A stretch of DNA of 64,000 bases, taken from assembly GCF_024345995.1 (NCBI RefSeq), contig NZ_JAGQCE010000001.1:434001-498000 (forward strand), read 5' to 3'. Each line of letters starts with the position of its first letter. Position 1 is the first letter of the stretch. The DNA is from Synechococcus sp. Cruz-7E5 (GTDB lineage Bacteria; Cyanobacteriota; Cyanobacteriia; PCC-6307; Cyanobiaceae). Position numbers and translations under genes: made by a program. This document shows positions 17,577 through 27,008 of the stretch, in pieces. A model generated the notes under the pieces. It ran no database searches, had not been told where the DNA came from, and saw only the letters and a list, made by a program, of their open reading frames with translations.

Positions 17577-17887
17577 GTACTCCGGAGCCAACAGAGTCCC
17601 AGCCAGGCGCCCCGCGCAAGGGACCACTCAGTTTCCTCTCCGGCGCCCTCACCAGTGGGCTGCTGGCCTGGGTCTGCCTGGGCCTGAGCGTGCGGGTGGT
17701 GGATTGGTACAGCCTGCATCCGCCGCACTACAGCAAGGCCTTTGCCCAGAGCATCGGCACGGCCATGAAGACGCTGGTGGTGGGCATGAGTTTTCTGGCC
17801 ACCTTCACCTTTGCCTTCGTCGCCCTGGGGCTGAGCCTTGTCTTCATTCGCAGCTTGCTGCCGGTTGAAAAGGGCGAGGCTTCCTAA
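17573..17887 (+). CDS. DUF3082 small membrane protein
   Basis: This 104-residue protein has two hydrophobic segments ([21 protein letters not shown] and [21 protein letters not shown]) joined by [19 protein letters not shown]. The arrangement fits the cyanobacterial/plastid DUF3082 family, whose function is unknown. The start overlaps the ispE stop by four bases (ATGA), so it is translationally coupled to rsmA-ispE. Confidence 0.82.
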   Translation: MSTPEPTESQPGAPRKGPLSFLSGALTSGLLAWVCLGLSVRVVDWYSLHPPHYSKAFAQSIGTAMKTLVVGMSFLATFTFAFVALGLSLVFIRSLLPVEKGEAS

Positions 17888-17911
17888 GCTGACAAAGAGC
17901 CTGACAAAGCC

Positions 17912-18007
17912 ATGACTCCCCACGACCTCGGCCTGCTGGCCCTGTTGCTCTCTCCTGGCATGCTGCTCTCGGTGCTGTTGCTGGCCACCTTCGCCGCCGG
18001 GGGCTGA
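17912..18007 (+). CDS. 31-residue hydrophobic peptide, hypothetical
   Basis: This short reading frame reads MTPHDLGLLALLLSPGMLLS and ends LLLATFAAGG: one long hydrophobic helix with a short polar N-terminus. It lies 24 bases after the DUF3082 stop and 81 bases before pdhB. Two copies of CTGACAAAG (17889-17897 and 17901-17909) sit immediately before its start. The helix length and context make it a plausible small thylakoid or plasma-membrane peptide, but it matches no named photosystem subunit I know. No strong ribosome site is visible. Confidence 0.5.
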   Translation: MTPHDLGLLALLLSPGMLLSVLLLATFAAGG

Positions 18008-18088
18008 GCCCGATCACCAACCGCCGGGAGCCGACGCCTGAGATAAGTTGGCCGCTCCACCGGCACTCGCCGGGTTCGCACACCGTCC

Positions 18089-19072
18089 GTGGCCGAGACC
18101 CTTCTCTTCAACGCCTTGCGCGACGCCATCGACGAGGAGATGGCCCGCGATCCCTACGTGTGTGTGTTCGGGGAGGACGTCGGCCAGTACGGAGGGTCCT
18201 ACAAAGTCACCAAGGACCTCTACGAGAAGTACGGCGAACTGAGGGTGCTCGACACCCCTATTGCCGAGAACAGTTTCACCGGCATGGCCGTCGGTGCCGC
18301 GATGACGGGCCTGCGCCCGATCGTGGAGGGCATGAACATGGGTTTCCTGCTGCTCGCCTTCAACCAGATCTCCAACAACATGGGAATGCTGCGCTACACC
18401 AGCGGCGGCAACTACACAATTCCCACCGTGGTGCGCGGTCCCGGTGGTGTGGGGCGTCAGCTGGGGGCTGAGCACAGCCAGCGGCTTGAGGCTTATTTCC
18501 ACGCCGTGCCGGGCATCAAGATCGTGGCGGTGAGTACCCCGACGAACGCCAAGGGCCTGATGAAGGCCGCCATCCGCGACAACAACCCAGTGCTGTTCTT
18601 CGAGCACGTGCTCCTCTACAACCTGAGCGAGAAGATTCCAGAGGGGGATTACATCTGCTCCCTCGACCAGGCGGAGGTGGTGCAGGAAGGCACGGACGTG
18701 ACGATCCTCACCTATTCACGGATGCGCTACCACTGCCTCAAGGCGGTGGAGCAGCTGGAGGCAGATGGTGTGAGTGTGGAACTGATCGATCTGATCAGCC
18801 TTAAACCGTTCGACATGGACACCATCACCCGCTCGATTCGCAAGACCCACAAGGTGCTGGTGGTTGAGGAGTGCATGAAAACCGGCGGCATCGGCGCCGA
18901 ATTGCTGGCCCTGATCACCGAGCACTGCTTCGATGATCTCGACGCCCGGCCCGTACGCCTGTCCAGCCAGGACATCCCCACTCCCTACAACGGCGCCCTC
19001 GAGAATCTGACGATCATCCAGCCCCACCAGATCGTCGCGGCGGCCCGCCAGCTCAAGGCAGGCAAGATCTGA
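18089..19072 (+). CDS. pdhB: Pyruvate dehydrogenase E1 component, beta subunit
   Basis: PdhB is the beta subunit of the E1 enzyme of the pyruvate dehydrogenase complex, which decarboxylates pyruvate using thiamine diphosphate. The 327-residue protein shows [58 protein letters not shown] and the C-terminal [13 protein letters not shown]. The start is GTG 18089. No pdhA or E2 gene is adjacent, as usual in picocyanobacteria where these genes are dispersed. secD begins one base after the stop. Confidence 0.97.
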   Translation: MAETLLFNALRDAIDEEMARDPYVCVFGEDVGQYGGSYKVTKDLYEKYGELRVLDTPIAENSFTGMAVGAAMTGLRPIVEGMNMGFLLLAFNQISNNMGMLRYTSGGNYTIPTVVRGPGGVGRQLGAEHSQRLEAYFHAVPGIKIVAVSTPTNAKGLMKAAIRDNNPVLFFEHVLLYNLSEKIPEGDYICSLDQAEVVQEGTDVTILTYSRMRYHCLKAVEQLEADGVSVELIDLISLKPFDMDTITRSIRKTHKVLVVEECMKTGGIGAELLALITEHCFDDLDARPVRLSSQDIPTPYNGALENLTIIQPHQIVAAARQLKAGKI

Positions 19073-19073
19073 A

Positions 19074-20588
19074 ATGGCACGCCAGCAGGGGTTGTTTGCC
19101 CTGATCCTGGCCCTGGCGATCGCAGCCGGGGCCGTTCTTTTCAGCTTCCCCCTGCAGCTCGGTCTCGATCTGCGAGGCGGCAGCCAGCTCACCCTGCAGG
19201 TACTGCCGGCGGGCGCCATCAAAACGGTGAAGCGAGAGCAGCTGGAGGCCGTCAAGGAGGTGCTCGACCGTCGCGTCAACGGTCTGGGCGTGGCCGAATC
19301 CACCCTCCAGACCATCGGTGAGGACCAACTGGTGCTGCAGCTTCCGGGCGAGCAGGATCCCACCCGGGCCGCCAAGGTGTTCGGCACCACCGCTCTGCTC
19401 GAATTCCGCGCCCAGAAGCCCGGCACCGAGCAGGAGATGCAGGGGCTGCTGCGGCTCAAACGCCAGGCCCAGTCCGTGCTCGACCTCAGTCGGCGGCGCA
19501 CCCCAGCGGATCCGGCTGAGCCCGTGGCCCCAGACCAGCCATCGGCTCCGGCCCCCAGCTTCCCCGCCGAGGATCTGGCCAAGGCCTTGCGGGAGCTCGG
19601 GGTGGCTGTGCCGGCAGGGGCCGGTGAAACCGAGCAGATCGAAGCCCTGCTCGATGAAGTGAACAAACGGGTGGTGGCCCTCTACGAGCCGGCTCTGCTC
19701 TCCGGCAAAGACCTGGTCAGCGCCGGCAGACAACAGCAGCAGACCGGCACCGGCTGGGACGTGACCCTGAACTTCAACCGCCAGGGAGGCGAGGCCTTCG
19801 CCAAGCTCACCCAGTCGATCGCCGGCAGCAACCGCCTGCTCGGCATCGTTCTCGATGGCCGCTCGATCAGCGAAGCCTCTGTGAGCCAGGAGTTCGCTGC
19901 GGCCGGTATCACCGGGGGGGCCGCCAGCATCACCGGCAACTTCACGGCCGAAGAAGCCCGCGACCTGGAGGTGCAACTGCGGGGCGGCTCACTGCCACTT
20001 CCTGTGAGGATCATCGAGGTGCGCACCGTCGGCCCCCTGCTGGGGGCTGAAAACATCCGCACCAGCCTGGTGGCCGCCCTTGCGGGCCTGGCACTGGTGG
20101 CAGTGTTCATGGTGGTGGTCTACCGGCTGCCAGGGGCTGTGGCCGTGTTGGCCCTCAGCCTCTACGCCCTTTTCAACCTGGCCAGCTACGCCCTGATCCC
20201 CGTGACCCTCACCCTGCCGGGCATCGCGGGCTTCATCCTCTCTATCGGTATGGCGGTGGACGCCAATGTGCTGATCTTCGAGCGGGTGAAGGAGGAGCTG
20301 CGCTCGGGCAACACCCTGATCCGCTCAATCGACACTGGCTTCTCCCTGGCCTTTTCCTCAATCCTCGATGGCCATGTCACCGGCCTGATCAGCTGCATTG
20401 CCCTTTTTGCACTCGGAACTGGCCTGGTCAAAGGCTTTGCCGTCACCCTCGGCATCGGTCTGCTGCTGAGCCTGTTCACCGCCCTTTCCTGCACCCGCGT
20501 CCTACTGCGCCTGATGATGAGTTACCCCGCCCTGCGGCGCCCCAGCTACTTCCTGCCCAGTCACCAGCTGCCCTCGACAGCCGCCTGA
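19074..20588 (+). CDS. secD: Protein translocase subunit SecD
   Basis: SecD is a 504-residue membrane partner of SecYEG that uses the proton gradient to help exported proteins across the membrane. It has an N-terminal helix, then the LGLDLRGGSQLTLQV motif. A large periplasmic domain with a Pro/Ala-rich insert (around residues 140-165) follows. The C-terminal helices include GFILSIGMAVDANVLIFERVKEE (quoted in part here as AVDANVLIFERVKEE), the D-A-N motif of SecD. It is followed after six bases by secF. Confidence 0.96.
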   Translation: MARQQGLFALILALAIAAGAVLFSFPLQLGLDLRGGSQLTLQVLPAGAIKTVKREQLEAVKEVLDRRVNGLGVAESTLQTIGEDQLVLQLPGEQDPTRAAKVFGTTALLEFRAQKPGTEQEMQGLLRLKRQAQSVLDLSRRRTPADPAEPVAPDQPSAPAPSFPAEDLAKALRELGVAVPAGAGETEQIEALLDEVNKRVVALYEPALLSGKDLVSAGRQQQQTGTGWDVTLNFNRQGGEAFAKLTQSIAGSNRLLGIVLDGRSISEASVSQEFAAAGITGGAASITGNFTAEEARDLEVQLRGGSLPLPVRIIEVRTVGPLLGAENIRTSLVAALAGLALVAVFMVVVYRLPGAVAVLALSLYALFNLASYALIPVTLTLPGIAGFILSIGMAVDANVLIFERVKEELRSGNTLIRSIDTGFSLAFSSILDGHVTGLISCIALFALGTGLVKGFAVTLGIGLLLSLFTALSCTRVLLRLMMSYPALRRPSYFLPSHQLPSTAA

Positions 20589-20594
20589 GCACCC

Positions 20595-21626
20595 ATGACT
20601 TCCTCCCCGTCGGGATCGTCAGCATTGCCGCCGATCCAGTATTTCCGGATTACGCGCCACAGGCGCATCGCCTGGTGGGGTTCACTGGCGGCCTGTGTGA
20701 TCAGCCTGGTCGGCATCAGCCTCTCCTGGCTGAACCCCGCCATCGGCGCTCCGCTCAAGCCTGGCCTCGATTTCACCGGTGGCACCCGCATCCAGCTGGA
20801 GCGGGCCTGCGAGCCCAGCTGCTCGGGGATCACTGTGCCCCAGGTGGCTGAACAGCTTGAAAGCCTGAAGCTTCCCAGCGATGAAGGCACCGCAGCTCCA
20901 GCCCTGCGGGGGGCACCCGTGCAGGTTCTGGATCAGGGCCGCTCGATCGAGCTGCGCCTGCCCAGCCTGAGTGCTGTTCAGGGGACTGCCCTGATCGGCC
21001 AGCTGGCCACCAGCCTGGGCCCCTTCAAGGATGGCGGCACGTCTGTGGACACCATCGGACCCACCCTCGGGGCCCAGCTGCTGCGCAGCAGCCTCATCTC
21101 GCTGCTGCTCAGCTTTGCTGCCATCGCCTTTTACATCACCTTCCGCTACGACAAGGTCTTCGCCTTTCTGGCGATCCTCTGCCTGGCCCACGATGTGCTG
21201 ATCACCACCGGGCTGTTCGCCTGGCTCGGCCTGCTGCTGGGAATCGAGGTGGACTCCCTCTTCGCCGTGGCCCTGATCACGGTCGCCGGCTATTCAGTCA
21301 ATGACACCGTGGTGGTGTTCGACCGGATCCGGGAGCAGAAAGAAAGTCTTGGGGCCTTCCCCTTCAGTGATCAGGTGGATGTGGCCGTCGATGCCACCTT
21401 GACCCGATCGATCTACACCTCGCTCACCACCCTGCTGCCCCTGCTCGGCATCCTCTTCTTCGGGGGCAGCAGTCTGTTCTGGTTTTCCGTGGCCCTCACA
21501 GTCGGCATCAGTGTCGGCAGCTGGTCGAGCATCGGTGTGGCCCCCACCCTGCTGCCCCTGCTCAGCGGCAAGGGCTTCGTGGGATCAGCTCCAGAGGATG
21601 GGGCGGCCCCTGCCGGCGCAGCTTGA
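20595..21626 (+). CDS. secF: Protein translocase subunit SecF
   Basis: SecF forms the SecDF complex with SecD. The 343-residue protein has an N-terminal helix, the GLDFTGGTRIQLE motif near residue 56, six membrane segments in all, and GYSVNDTVVVFDRIREQ near residue 233. This is the conserved SecF motif. Its stop codon overlaps the start of the following small gene by one base (TGATG). Confidence 0.96.
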   Translation: MTSSPSGSSALPPIQYFRITRHRRIAWWGSLAACVISLVGISLSWLNPAIGAPLKPGLDFTGGTRIQLERACEPSCSGITVPQVAEQLESLKLPSDEGTAAPALRGAPVQVLDQGRSIELRLPSLSAVQGTALIGQLATSLGPFKDGGTSVDTIGPTLGAQLLRSSLISLLLSFAAIAFYITFRYDKVFAFLAILCLAHDVLITTGLFAWLGLLLGIEVDSLFAVALITVAGYSVNDTVVVFDRIREQKESLGAFPFSDQVDVAVDATLTRSIYTSLTTLLPLLGILFFGGSSLFWFSVALTVGISVGSWSSIGVAPTLLPLLSGKGFVGSAPEDGAAPAGAA

Positions 21627-21811
21627 TGCGGCGCCTCCCGCCGCTCATCCCCGTGCTGCTTGTTCTGTTGGCCCTGGGCGATCTCAGGGCGGAACTGCGG
21701 CTGCTGGCCGACCATTTCACATGGTCGGCCATGCTCACGGCGATTCAGCAGCACCCTCTGGCCGTATCGGTGCTGCTGCTCACCCCCAGCCTGATCAGGC
21801 ACTACCGCTGA
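21626..21811 (+). CDS. Small membrane protein following secF
   Basis: This 61-residue protein has two hydrophobic segments (PLIPVLLVLLALGDL and LAVSVLLLTPSLI) separated by AELRLLADHFTWSAMLTAIQ. It begins at the ATG sharing its A with the secF stop, so it is probably translated by coupling to secF. Similar small genes follow secF in other picocyanobacteria as far as I recall. An accessory role in SecDF is possible but only by position. Its stop abuts the stop of the convergent AI-2E gene. Confidence 0.7.
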   Translation: MRRLPPLIPVLLVLLALGDLRAELRLLADHFTWSAMLTAIQQHPLAVSVLLLTPSLIRHYR

Positions 21812-22813
21812 TCAGGTCCAGCGGTCCATCACCTGCTCCACCAGCACCCGCTGGAAGATCACCTGCAGCACCACCACCAGCGGCAGCCCCAGCAGCACCC
21901 CCGGCAGCCCCAGCAGGGCACCAAGGCTCAGCTGAGCCATGAGGGCCACAGTGGGCAGGAGGTTGACCGTGCGGCTGAGCAGCAGCGGGGTGAGCACGAA
22001 GGCTTCGATGTTCTGCAGCAGCAGGCGCAAGATCAGCACCTGCGCCACCTTGGCTGGAGAGATCAGCAGGGCCACCGCCAGGGGCAGGGCCGTTGCCACC
22101 GTCGGGCCGATCGTCGGCACGAAGGTGAGCAGCCCGCAGACCAGTCCACTCAGCAGGGCGAGGGGCACCCGCAGCAGTGCCAGTCCCGCCCAGGTGAGCA
22201 GGAACACCGCCACCGCCGAGATGGTCATCCCCGCCAGCCAGCCGCCTAGGGCATCGCGCGATTCCCGCAACAGCGAGCGCATCTGCTCACGCCAGAACTG
22301 GGGAGTGGCAGCCAGCACCAGCCGCTGGTGGTGCCTGGGATCCAGGGCCAAGAGGATGGCCAGCAGCACCATCAGCAGAATCTGGATCGTTGAATTCGCA
22401 GCTCCCCCCGCCACTCCCAGCAGCTGGGTGCCCAGGGGCTGCAGCTTGTCCCAGGTGGCCAGCTCAAGCAACCGCTCCTCGAAGCTGCGAAACGCCATGG
22501 AGCCGCCGGCCAGATCCCCGAGGCGCTCCAGCAACACCGGCAGCAGCTGGGTGAACTGATTGGCCTGCTGCAGAAGCTCGGGCAGCAACAGCTCCGAGAC
22601 CTTCCAGCCCACCACCACCAGGGTCACGATCACCAGGGCCACGGCGCTGGGGCGGTTCAAGGGCAGCCGGCGGCGCAGCAGGCTCACCGGCACATCCAGC
22701 GCCACCGCCAGCACCACGGCCCCGAAGAGCACCAGCAGCACCCAGCGCAGCTCCCACACCAGCAGGGCAAGCAGCACAAGGGCGAGGGTCCCCAGCAGGG
22801 CACGGCCGTTCAC
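21812..22813 (-). CDS. AI-2E family transporter (PerM/TqsA-like), second copy
   Basis: This 333-residue polytopic membrane protein of the AI-2E/PerM family has an N-terminal pair of helices (LLGTLALVLLALLVWELRW), a long cytoplasmic or periplasmic helical insert, and the family C-terminal block LLTFVPTIGPTVATALPLAV and LPLVVVLQVIFQRVLVEQVM. The roles of such proteins vary (signal-molecule export, Na+/H+ exchange). It begins with GTG 22813, which overlaps the stop of the related upstream gene by four bases. The two are probably an old tandem duplication, now quite diverged. Confidence 0.88.
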   Translation of the reverse strand: MNGRALLGTLALVLLALLVWELRWVLLVLFGAVVLAVALDVPVSLLRRRLPLNRPSAVALVIVTLVVVGWKVSELLLPELLQQANQFTQLLPVLLERLGDLAGGSMAFRSFEERLLELATWDKLQPLGTQLLGVAGGAANSTIQILLMVLLAILLALDPRHHQRLVLAATPQFWREQMRSLLRESRDALGGWLAGMTISAVAVFLLTWAGLALLRVPLALLSGLVCGLLTFVPTIGPTVATALPLAVALLISPAKVAQVLILRLLLQNIEAFVLTPLLLSRTVNLLPTVALMAQLSLGALLGLPGVLLGLPLVVVLQVIFQRVLVEQVMDRWT

Positions 22814-23883
22814 GGGGACAAGCGCTGGCGTTTCCAGGGATCCAGAATGTCGTGGATGACCACCTCCCGCACTATCACCTGCACGCACACCGCCATCGGC
22901 AAGGCCAGCAACAGGCCCAGCGGTCCGAAGATCACGGTGAACAGGAACTGGGCGGTGAGGGTGAGGCCGGGCAGCAGCCGAAGCTTGGCGTGCATCACCG
23001 ACGGGGTGATCACATAGCTCTCCAGGTGCTGGACCACCACATAAAGACCCAGAACGGCAAGGGCCTTCCAGGGGGCGTCGAGCAGGGCCACCGACATCGG
23101 GAAGATCGTGCTCAGGGTGGGCCCCACATTGGGGATCACATTGAGCAGACCAGCCAGCAGGGCATTGGCCACCACCAGCTTCACCCCAAGCAGCGACAGA
23201 CCGATGCCCGCCAGCAGAGCCACGCAGACCGAGCTGATCGCCACCCCCACCATCCAGTCGCTCAGGGCCGCTCCGCAGAGGTCGAGCACCTGGCGCAGAC
23301 GCCGGCGATAGAAGGAGGGGGCCAGCAGCACCAGCACATCGCGATAGCCGGTGGGCTGGACCGCCAGCATCAGGGTCACCGCCAGGACGAACACCAGTTG
23401 CAGGGTGCCGGTGCCCAGGTTGCTCGCCAGGCCCAGCAGCCGCAGGGCACCGCCGCCCAGGCCACCGGCCAACACATCGGGGCTGGGGCCCCTGGCCGGC
23501 CAGAGCTGCTGCAGCCACTCCAGCGAGCCGTCATGGCGACCCCAGAGGATCCGGCTCACATTGGTCAGCGTCCGACGGGCAAGGCCGATCAGCACATCCG
23601 CCGCATCGGGGAGCTTGGCCAGCAGCTCGGCGAACTGCTCCACGAAAGGTGGAATCAGCACCGCACCACCCACCACCAGAACCAGGGCCACCGTCCCCAG
23701 GCTGATGGTGAGGGCGAGGGGCCTGGAGCAGCCCAGCCGCGCACGCACCGCCCCCACCAGGGTGCAGATCGCCAAGGACAGCACCACCGCGGCAAAGAGC
23801 TGCAGCAGTAACCCCCGCAGACTCCAAAGCAATGCGACGGCAGCGATGATCGCCGCCAGGCCCAGCCACTGGCCGAATTTCAA
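22810..23883 (-). CDS. AI-2E family transporter (PerM/TqsA-like), first copy
   Basis: This 357-residue AI-2E/PerM family membrane protein has N-terminal helices including [20 protein letters not shown]. The conserved block [20 protein letters not shown] is present, and the C-terminus is [20 protein letters not shown]. It is the first of two adjacent family members. Its start overlaps the psb28 stop by four bases, so psb28 and both transporters are read as one minus-strand unit. Confidence 0.88.
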   Translation of the reverse strand: MKFGQWLGLAAIIAAVALLWSLRGLLLQLFAAVVLSLAICTLVGAVRARLGCSRPLALTISLGTVALVLVVGGAVLIPPFVEQFAELLAKLPDAADVLIGLARRTLTNVSRILWGRHDGSLEWLQQLWPARGPSPDVLAGGLGGGALRLLGLASNLGTGTLQLVFVLAVTLMLAVQPTGYRDVLVLLAPSFYRRRLRQVLDLCGAALSDWMVGVAISSVCVALLAGIGLSLLGVKLVVANALLAGLLNVIPNVGPTLSTIFPMSVALLDAPWKALAVLGLYVVVQHLESYVITPSVMHAKLRLLPGLTLTAQFLFTVIFGPLGLLLALPMAVCVQVIVREVVIHDILDPWKRQRLSP

Positions 23884-24281
23884 ACCTCTGTGGGCCCGCC
23901 CTCAGCGGCCGGATCGGGGCTGGCCTGATCGGTCTCTGAATCGCCATCCTTATCGGCAAAACCAAGGCCATGGCCGGCGGCGTAGCGCTCGGCGAAGCGC
24001 ATGAACCGGTCGAAATCCAGCTCCGTCTTCCAGGTGTAAGTGGCCTCAAGGGCGCTGGGTTTGCCGTTCACGAACCGGGCCTTCACCTCCCTGGTCACCA
24101 GCTCGCCCTCCTCGTCGAGCAGGAACATCCCAGTGATGTCGCCCATCGTTTCAGGAGCAAGCGCCTGGGGTTGCTCAAACACGAAGAGGGCCTGCCCGGT
24201 TCGTCCATCACGGGAGCGGGTCAGCCGGATATCGGGAACCACGGGTTCGTCCATCCCGCGAAAGAACTGAATGGCCGTCAT
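23880..24281 (-). CDS. psb28: Photosystem II assembly factor Psb28
   Basis: Psb28 binds PSII assembly intermediates (RC47 and CP47 modules) on the cytoplasmic face of the thylakoid and supports chlorophyll-protein biogenesis. The 133-residue protein starts [20 protein letters not shown] and contains [18 protein letters not shown] and a family-typical [20 protein letters not shown]. About 20 acidic, Pro/Asp-rich residues extend the C-terminus beyond the usual length of about 112. ATG 24281 gives the standard N-terminus. It heads an operon with two AI-2E transporters. Confidence 0.94.
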   Translation of the reverse strand: MTAIQFFRGMDEPVVPDIRLTRSRDGRTGQALFVFEQPQALAPETMGDITGMFLLDEEGELVTREVKARFVNGKPSALEATYTWKTELDFDRFMRFAERYAAGHGLGFADKDGDSETDQASPDPAAEGGPTEV

Positions 24282-24303
24282 CGGGGTGGGGCAAAGCCAG
24301 ATC

Positions 24304-25407
24304 CTAAGCAGACCCTCCGATTGCGCCTTCACAGTTCACATGGTGTTGATCCAGGAGCCAGGTGGCAGAGCGCTCCTCGTCCCAGTCATGGAGATCGAGG
24401 GAGTGATGGAGAGCGCCTGGCTCAGGTCGTTGGCGCTGACGCTCCAGCTCGTGGTCGTAGCAGCGGTCGTAGTAGTCGAGCATCCAGCGACAGGCCTCGC
24501 TCCAGTCGCTTCGCTCAATCGCCGCCAGGGCCGCCTGGGTGCGGACCGGTCCCAGCCGCCGGGCGATTCTGCGGGTGGCCTCCGCCAGCGCCTCAGGCTC
24601 CTGAACCCCGTAGACCGCCACCAGTCGGCGCAGCCGCTCGCCCAGGGGCCGGCGGATCTCCAGAACCGGCGCGCTCTGCATCTGCCGCCAGAGACTCGCC
24701 GGGATGCGGCAGCGCCCCACCTGGGCACTTTCCGCCTCCAGCCAGATCGCACCGGCCCCTGCGCAGCTGACAAGGGCCGCCGCCAGACGGTTCTCATAGT
24801 GCTCGTTGCTGGGCTGGGGCGGCAGCCCGAGACCGCCGAAGCTGCTGCCGCGGTGGTGGGCCAGTCCCTCGAGGTCGACCACCGCCACCCCGCGGCGGGC
24901 CAGCTCCAGCAGCAGGTCGGTCTTGCCGGTGCCCGTGCGCCCGCCCAGCAGCATCAGCGGCCAGGAGTGCTCGAACCTGGCCAGAACCCAACGGCGGTAG
25001 GCCTTGTACCCTCCCTCAAGGAGCTGCACCGACAATCCCAGGGTTTCGGCCAGCCAGCCGACGCTGGCGGAGCGCATGCCGCCTCGCCAGCAATGGATAC
25101 GCAGGGGCCCACCGATGGCGGCCTGATGGTGGGCGAGCAGACCCTCGCCCAGGGCCGAAAGCTTCGGACCAACCAGCGCCAGTCCAGCTTGAACCGCCTG
25201 CTGGGAGCCCCGCTGCTTGAAGGTCAATCCGACCTCGGCCCTCTCGAGGTCGCTGAACAGGGGAAGATTGCGGGCTCCGGGTATGTGACCCTGGGCGAAC
25301 TCGGCCGGGCTGCGCACATCCAGCACCACTCCCCCGCCCGCCAGGAAGGGGTCGATCGCCAACCACGACGCCATGGCGCCCCACCCCCCTTGGACCTTGC
25401 CTGACAT
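24304..25407 (-). CDS. selU: tRNA 2-selenouridine synthase SelU (MnmH/YbbB)
   Basis: SelU modifies the wobble 2-thiouridine of certain tRNAs, geranylating it and exchanging sulfur for selenium. The 367-residue protein has an N-terminal rhodanese domain with [20 protein letters not shown] and the catalytic-loop [15 protein letters not shown] (active cysteine). A P-loop domain follows, with [17 protein letters not shown] and the EHYENRLA segment. Starts at 25407 or 25374 are both possible; earlier ones would run into the divergent gun4 gene. No selenophosphate synthetase gene is in the window. Confidence 0.92.
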   Translation of the reverse strand: MSGKVQGGWGAMASWLAIDPFLAGGGVVLDVRSPAEFAQGHIPGARNLPLFSDLERAEVGLTFKQRGSQQAVQAGLALVGPKLSALGEGLLAHHQAAIGGPLRIHCWRGGMRSASVGWLAETLGLSVQLLEGGYKAYRRWVLARFEHSWPLMLLGGRTGTGKTDLLLELARRGVAVVDLEGLAHHRGSSFGGLGLPPQPSNEHYENRLAAALVSCAGAGAIWLEAESAQVGRCRIPASLWRQMQSAPVLEIRRPLGERLRRLVAVYGVQEPEALAEATRRIARRLGPVRTQAALAAIERSDWSEACRWMLDYYDRCYDHELERQRQRPEPGALHHSLDLHDWDEERSATWLLDQHHVNCEGAIGGSA

Positions 25408-25447
25408 AGTGGGCCCACGCCGGCCCGGCTCAGGCCCGCCGAACTTC

Positions 25448-26173
25448 ATGCTTTCCGGTCCACCCGCTTCCGCCACGGCCAGCGCCGAACAGCTGCTGGA
25501 GCGCTTCAGCTCCAGCTCCCCACGCCAGCGGCGCAGCCTGCTCCCCCAGATCGAGGCCCGATCCCAGGAGCTTCGTCCCCTGCTTTTGAAGGCCCTCCGC
25601 GGCCACGATCCCGACGGAGACGACTGGATCGCCGGCCTCTGGGTTCAGATGCTGTTGGCCGAAGACGACAACCACAGTCAGGCCCTGCTTGAGGAACATC
25701 CCGGCGGTTGGCTGAACCTTGCCAGTGGTGACGGCATCGCCTATGGCCCGCTGCAGGAGGCCCTGGCCCAGCGCTCCTTCGAGCTGGCGGATCGCATCAC
25801 CAGCGAGGTGCTGCGGCAACTGGCCGGTTCAGAAGCGGTCCGCCGCGGCTACGTCTATTACAGCGAGGTGGCCCCCATGCCCAGCCTCGATCTGACCAGC
25901 CTCGATCGGCTCTGGGTCTGCTACTCGAGGGGCCGCTTCGGTTTTTCGGTCCAGGGGAGGCTGCTGAGGGCCTGCAACGGCCGCTGGGACCAGCTCTGGC
26001 CCAGGCTGGGCTGGAAGAGTGAGGGCACGTGGACCCGTTACCCCAGTGGCTTCCAGTGGAACCTGGAGGCGCCGGAAGGACACATGCCACTGATCAACCA
26101 GTTGCGCGGGGTGCGGCTGATGGATGCCCTGCTCAATCATCCAGCTTTGCAACACCGAATCAGCACCGGCTGA
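25448..26173 (+). CDS. GUN4 domain protein
   Basis: GUN4 proteins bind porphyrins and stimulate magnesium chelatase, the first step of chlorophyll synthesis. The 241-residue protein has an N-terminal helical region (about 90 residues) like that of cyanobacterial Gun4. The GUN4 domain follows: LDLTSLDRLWVCYSRGRFGF near residue 145, then WPRLGWKSEGTWTRY and EAPEGHMPLINQLRG. The domain lacks nothing obvious, but several positions differ from canonical Gun4, so it could be a paralog. It is divergent from selU (40 bases apart) and upstream of an anti-sigma-type kinase gene. Confidence 0.88.
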   Translation: MLSGPPASATASAEQLLERFSSSSPRQRRSLLPQIEARSQELRPLLLKALRGHDPDGDDWIAGLWVQMLLAEDDNHSQALLEEHPGGWLNLASGDGIAYGPLQEALAQRSFELADRITSEVLRQLAGSEAVRRGYVYYSEVAPMPSLDLTSLDRLWVCYSRGRFGFSVQGRLLRACNGRWDQLWPRLGWKSEGTWTRYPSGFQWNLEAPEGHMPLINQLRGVRLMDALLNHPALQHRISTG

Positions 26174-26224
26174 GCCTGGGGTGCCCTGGAGCGTTAGGGT
26201 CAAATTCAGCCATGGTTGGTGTGG

Positions 26225-26638
26225 ATGCTTCGGCGCCTGATCAGTCCGCTGAAGTGGACCGACTTCATCACTCCCTCCACCCTTCAGTTAGCACCCCTGC
26301 TGGAACTGCTGCTGGAGCCGATGGCCACGGCTTCCAACCTGGCGGAGCTGCAGCTTGGCCTGCAGGAGGCTCTGGTCAACGCGGTGAAGCATGGAAACGG
26401 CGGTGACCCGCGCAAATGCCTGCGGATCCGGCGCATCCTCTCGCCCAACTGGGTGATCTGGCAGATCCAGGATGAGGGATGCGGAGTCCCTGCCTGCTCA
26501 CGCTCCGGCGTCCTGCCCGAGCGCAGCGATGCCTGTTGCGGGCGGGGCTTCTTCCTGATTCATCACTGCTTTGATGACGTGCGCTGGAGCGAGCGCGGTA
26601 ATCGCCTGCAACTGGCGGCCCAGCGGCACCGCTGCTGA
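26225..26638 (+). CDS. Anti-sigma regulatory factor-like ATPase (RsbW type HATPase)
   Basis: This 137-residue GHKL-fold protein resembles serine kinases of the RsbW/SpoIIAB type. The N box is LQEALVNAVKHGN, G1 is DEGCGVP, and G2 is GRGFFLI. There is no sensor or phospho-acceptor domain, so it should work with a separate partner (an anti-anti-sigma or sigma factor), not found here. The ATG at 26225 is used; GTG 26219 and TTG 26216 are alternatives. It follows gun4 by about 50 bases on the same strand. Confidence 0.85.
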   Translation: MLRRLISPLKWTDFITPSTLQLAPLLELLLEPMATASNLAELQLGLQEALVNAVKHGNGGDPRKCLRIRRILSPNWVIWQIQDEGCGVPACSRSGVLPERSDACCGRGFFLIHHCFDDVRWSERGNRLQLAAQRHRC

Positions 26639-26651
26639 GAAAGAGGCTGCT

Positions 26652-26999
26652 TCAGTGGCCGTGGCTGGGGCAACCGGGATCGCGCAGATCCCCTTTCAAC
26701 CAGGCCAGACCGTGCTCCACCAGTTCGATCGCCCGCTCCTGGGCGTCACCCTCGAGGCGGTGGGGCGGGCTGTCCTCGGCGAGAAGGTGCACCAGGGCCG
26801 CCGCCAGCTGCTCAGCCGCCCGTCTGGGCTTGTGACCCTTGTGGGCATGCCAGTCGCGACCATCGATGGCCAGAAGCCTCTGCAGCTCCTCGGCCAGCTC
26901 ACGGCTGGTGGGCGGCCAGTCCTGGGGGGATCCGCTCCGCATGGCGGCAGCAGGAGCTGAAGGAAGCGGCACTGGACGAAAGACATCGTGGAGAGTCAT
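26652..26999 (-). CDS. DUF6439-like small cyanobacterial protein
   Basis: This 115-residue protein has a helical core RELAEELQRLLAIDGRDWH, then HKPRRAAEQLAAALVHLLAE. The C-terminal HGLAWLKGDLRDPGCPSHGH has a conserved-looking Asp-Pro-Gly-Cys-Pro-x-His pattern. I associate this with the cyanobacterial DUF6439 family, function unknown. The CP..HGH end could bind a metal. It converges with the anti-sigma-like gene (13 bases) and begins head-to-head with a hypothetical plus-strand gene. Confidence 0.68.
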   Translation of the reverse strand: MTLHDVFRPVPLPSAPAAAMRSGSPQDWPPTSRELAEELQRLLAIDGRDWHAHKGHKPRRAAEQLAAALVHLLAEDSPPHRLEGDAQERAIELVEHGLAWLKGDLRDPGCPSHGH

Positions 27000-27008
27000 C
27001 CTGACGCG

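Noticed and set aside
19116-19123. HIP1 octamer GCGATCGC as a dense genomic repeat
   Set aside because: Copies occur (for example 19116-19123 and 51745-51752), but I noticed only a few, not the high density of HIP1-rich cyanobacteria.
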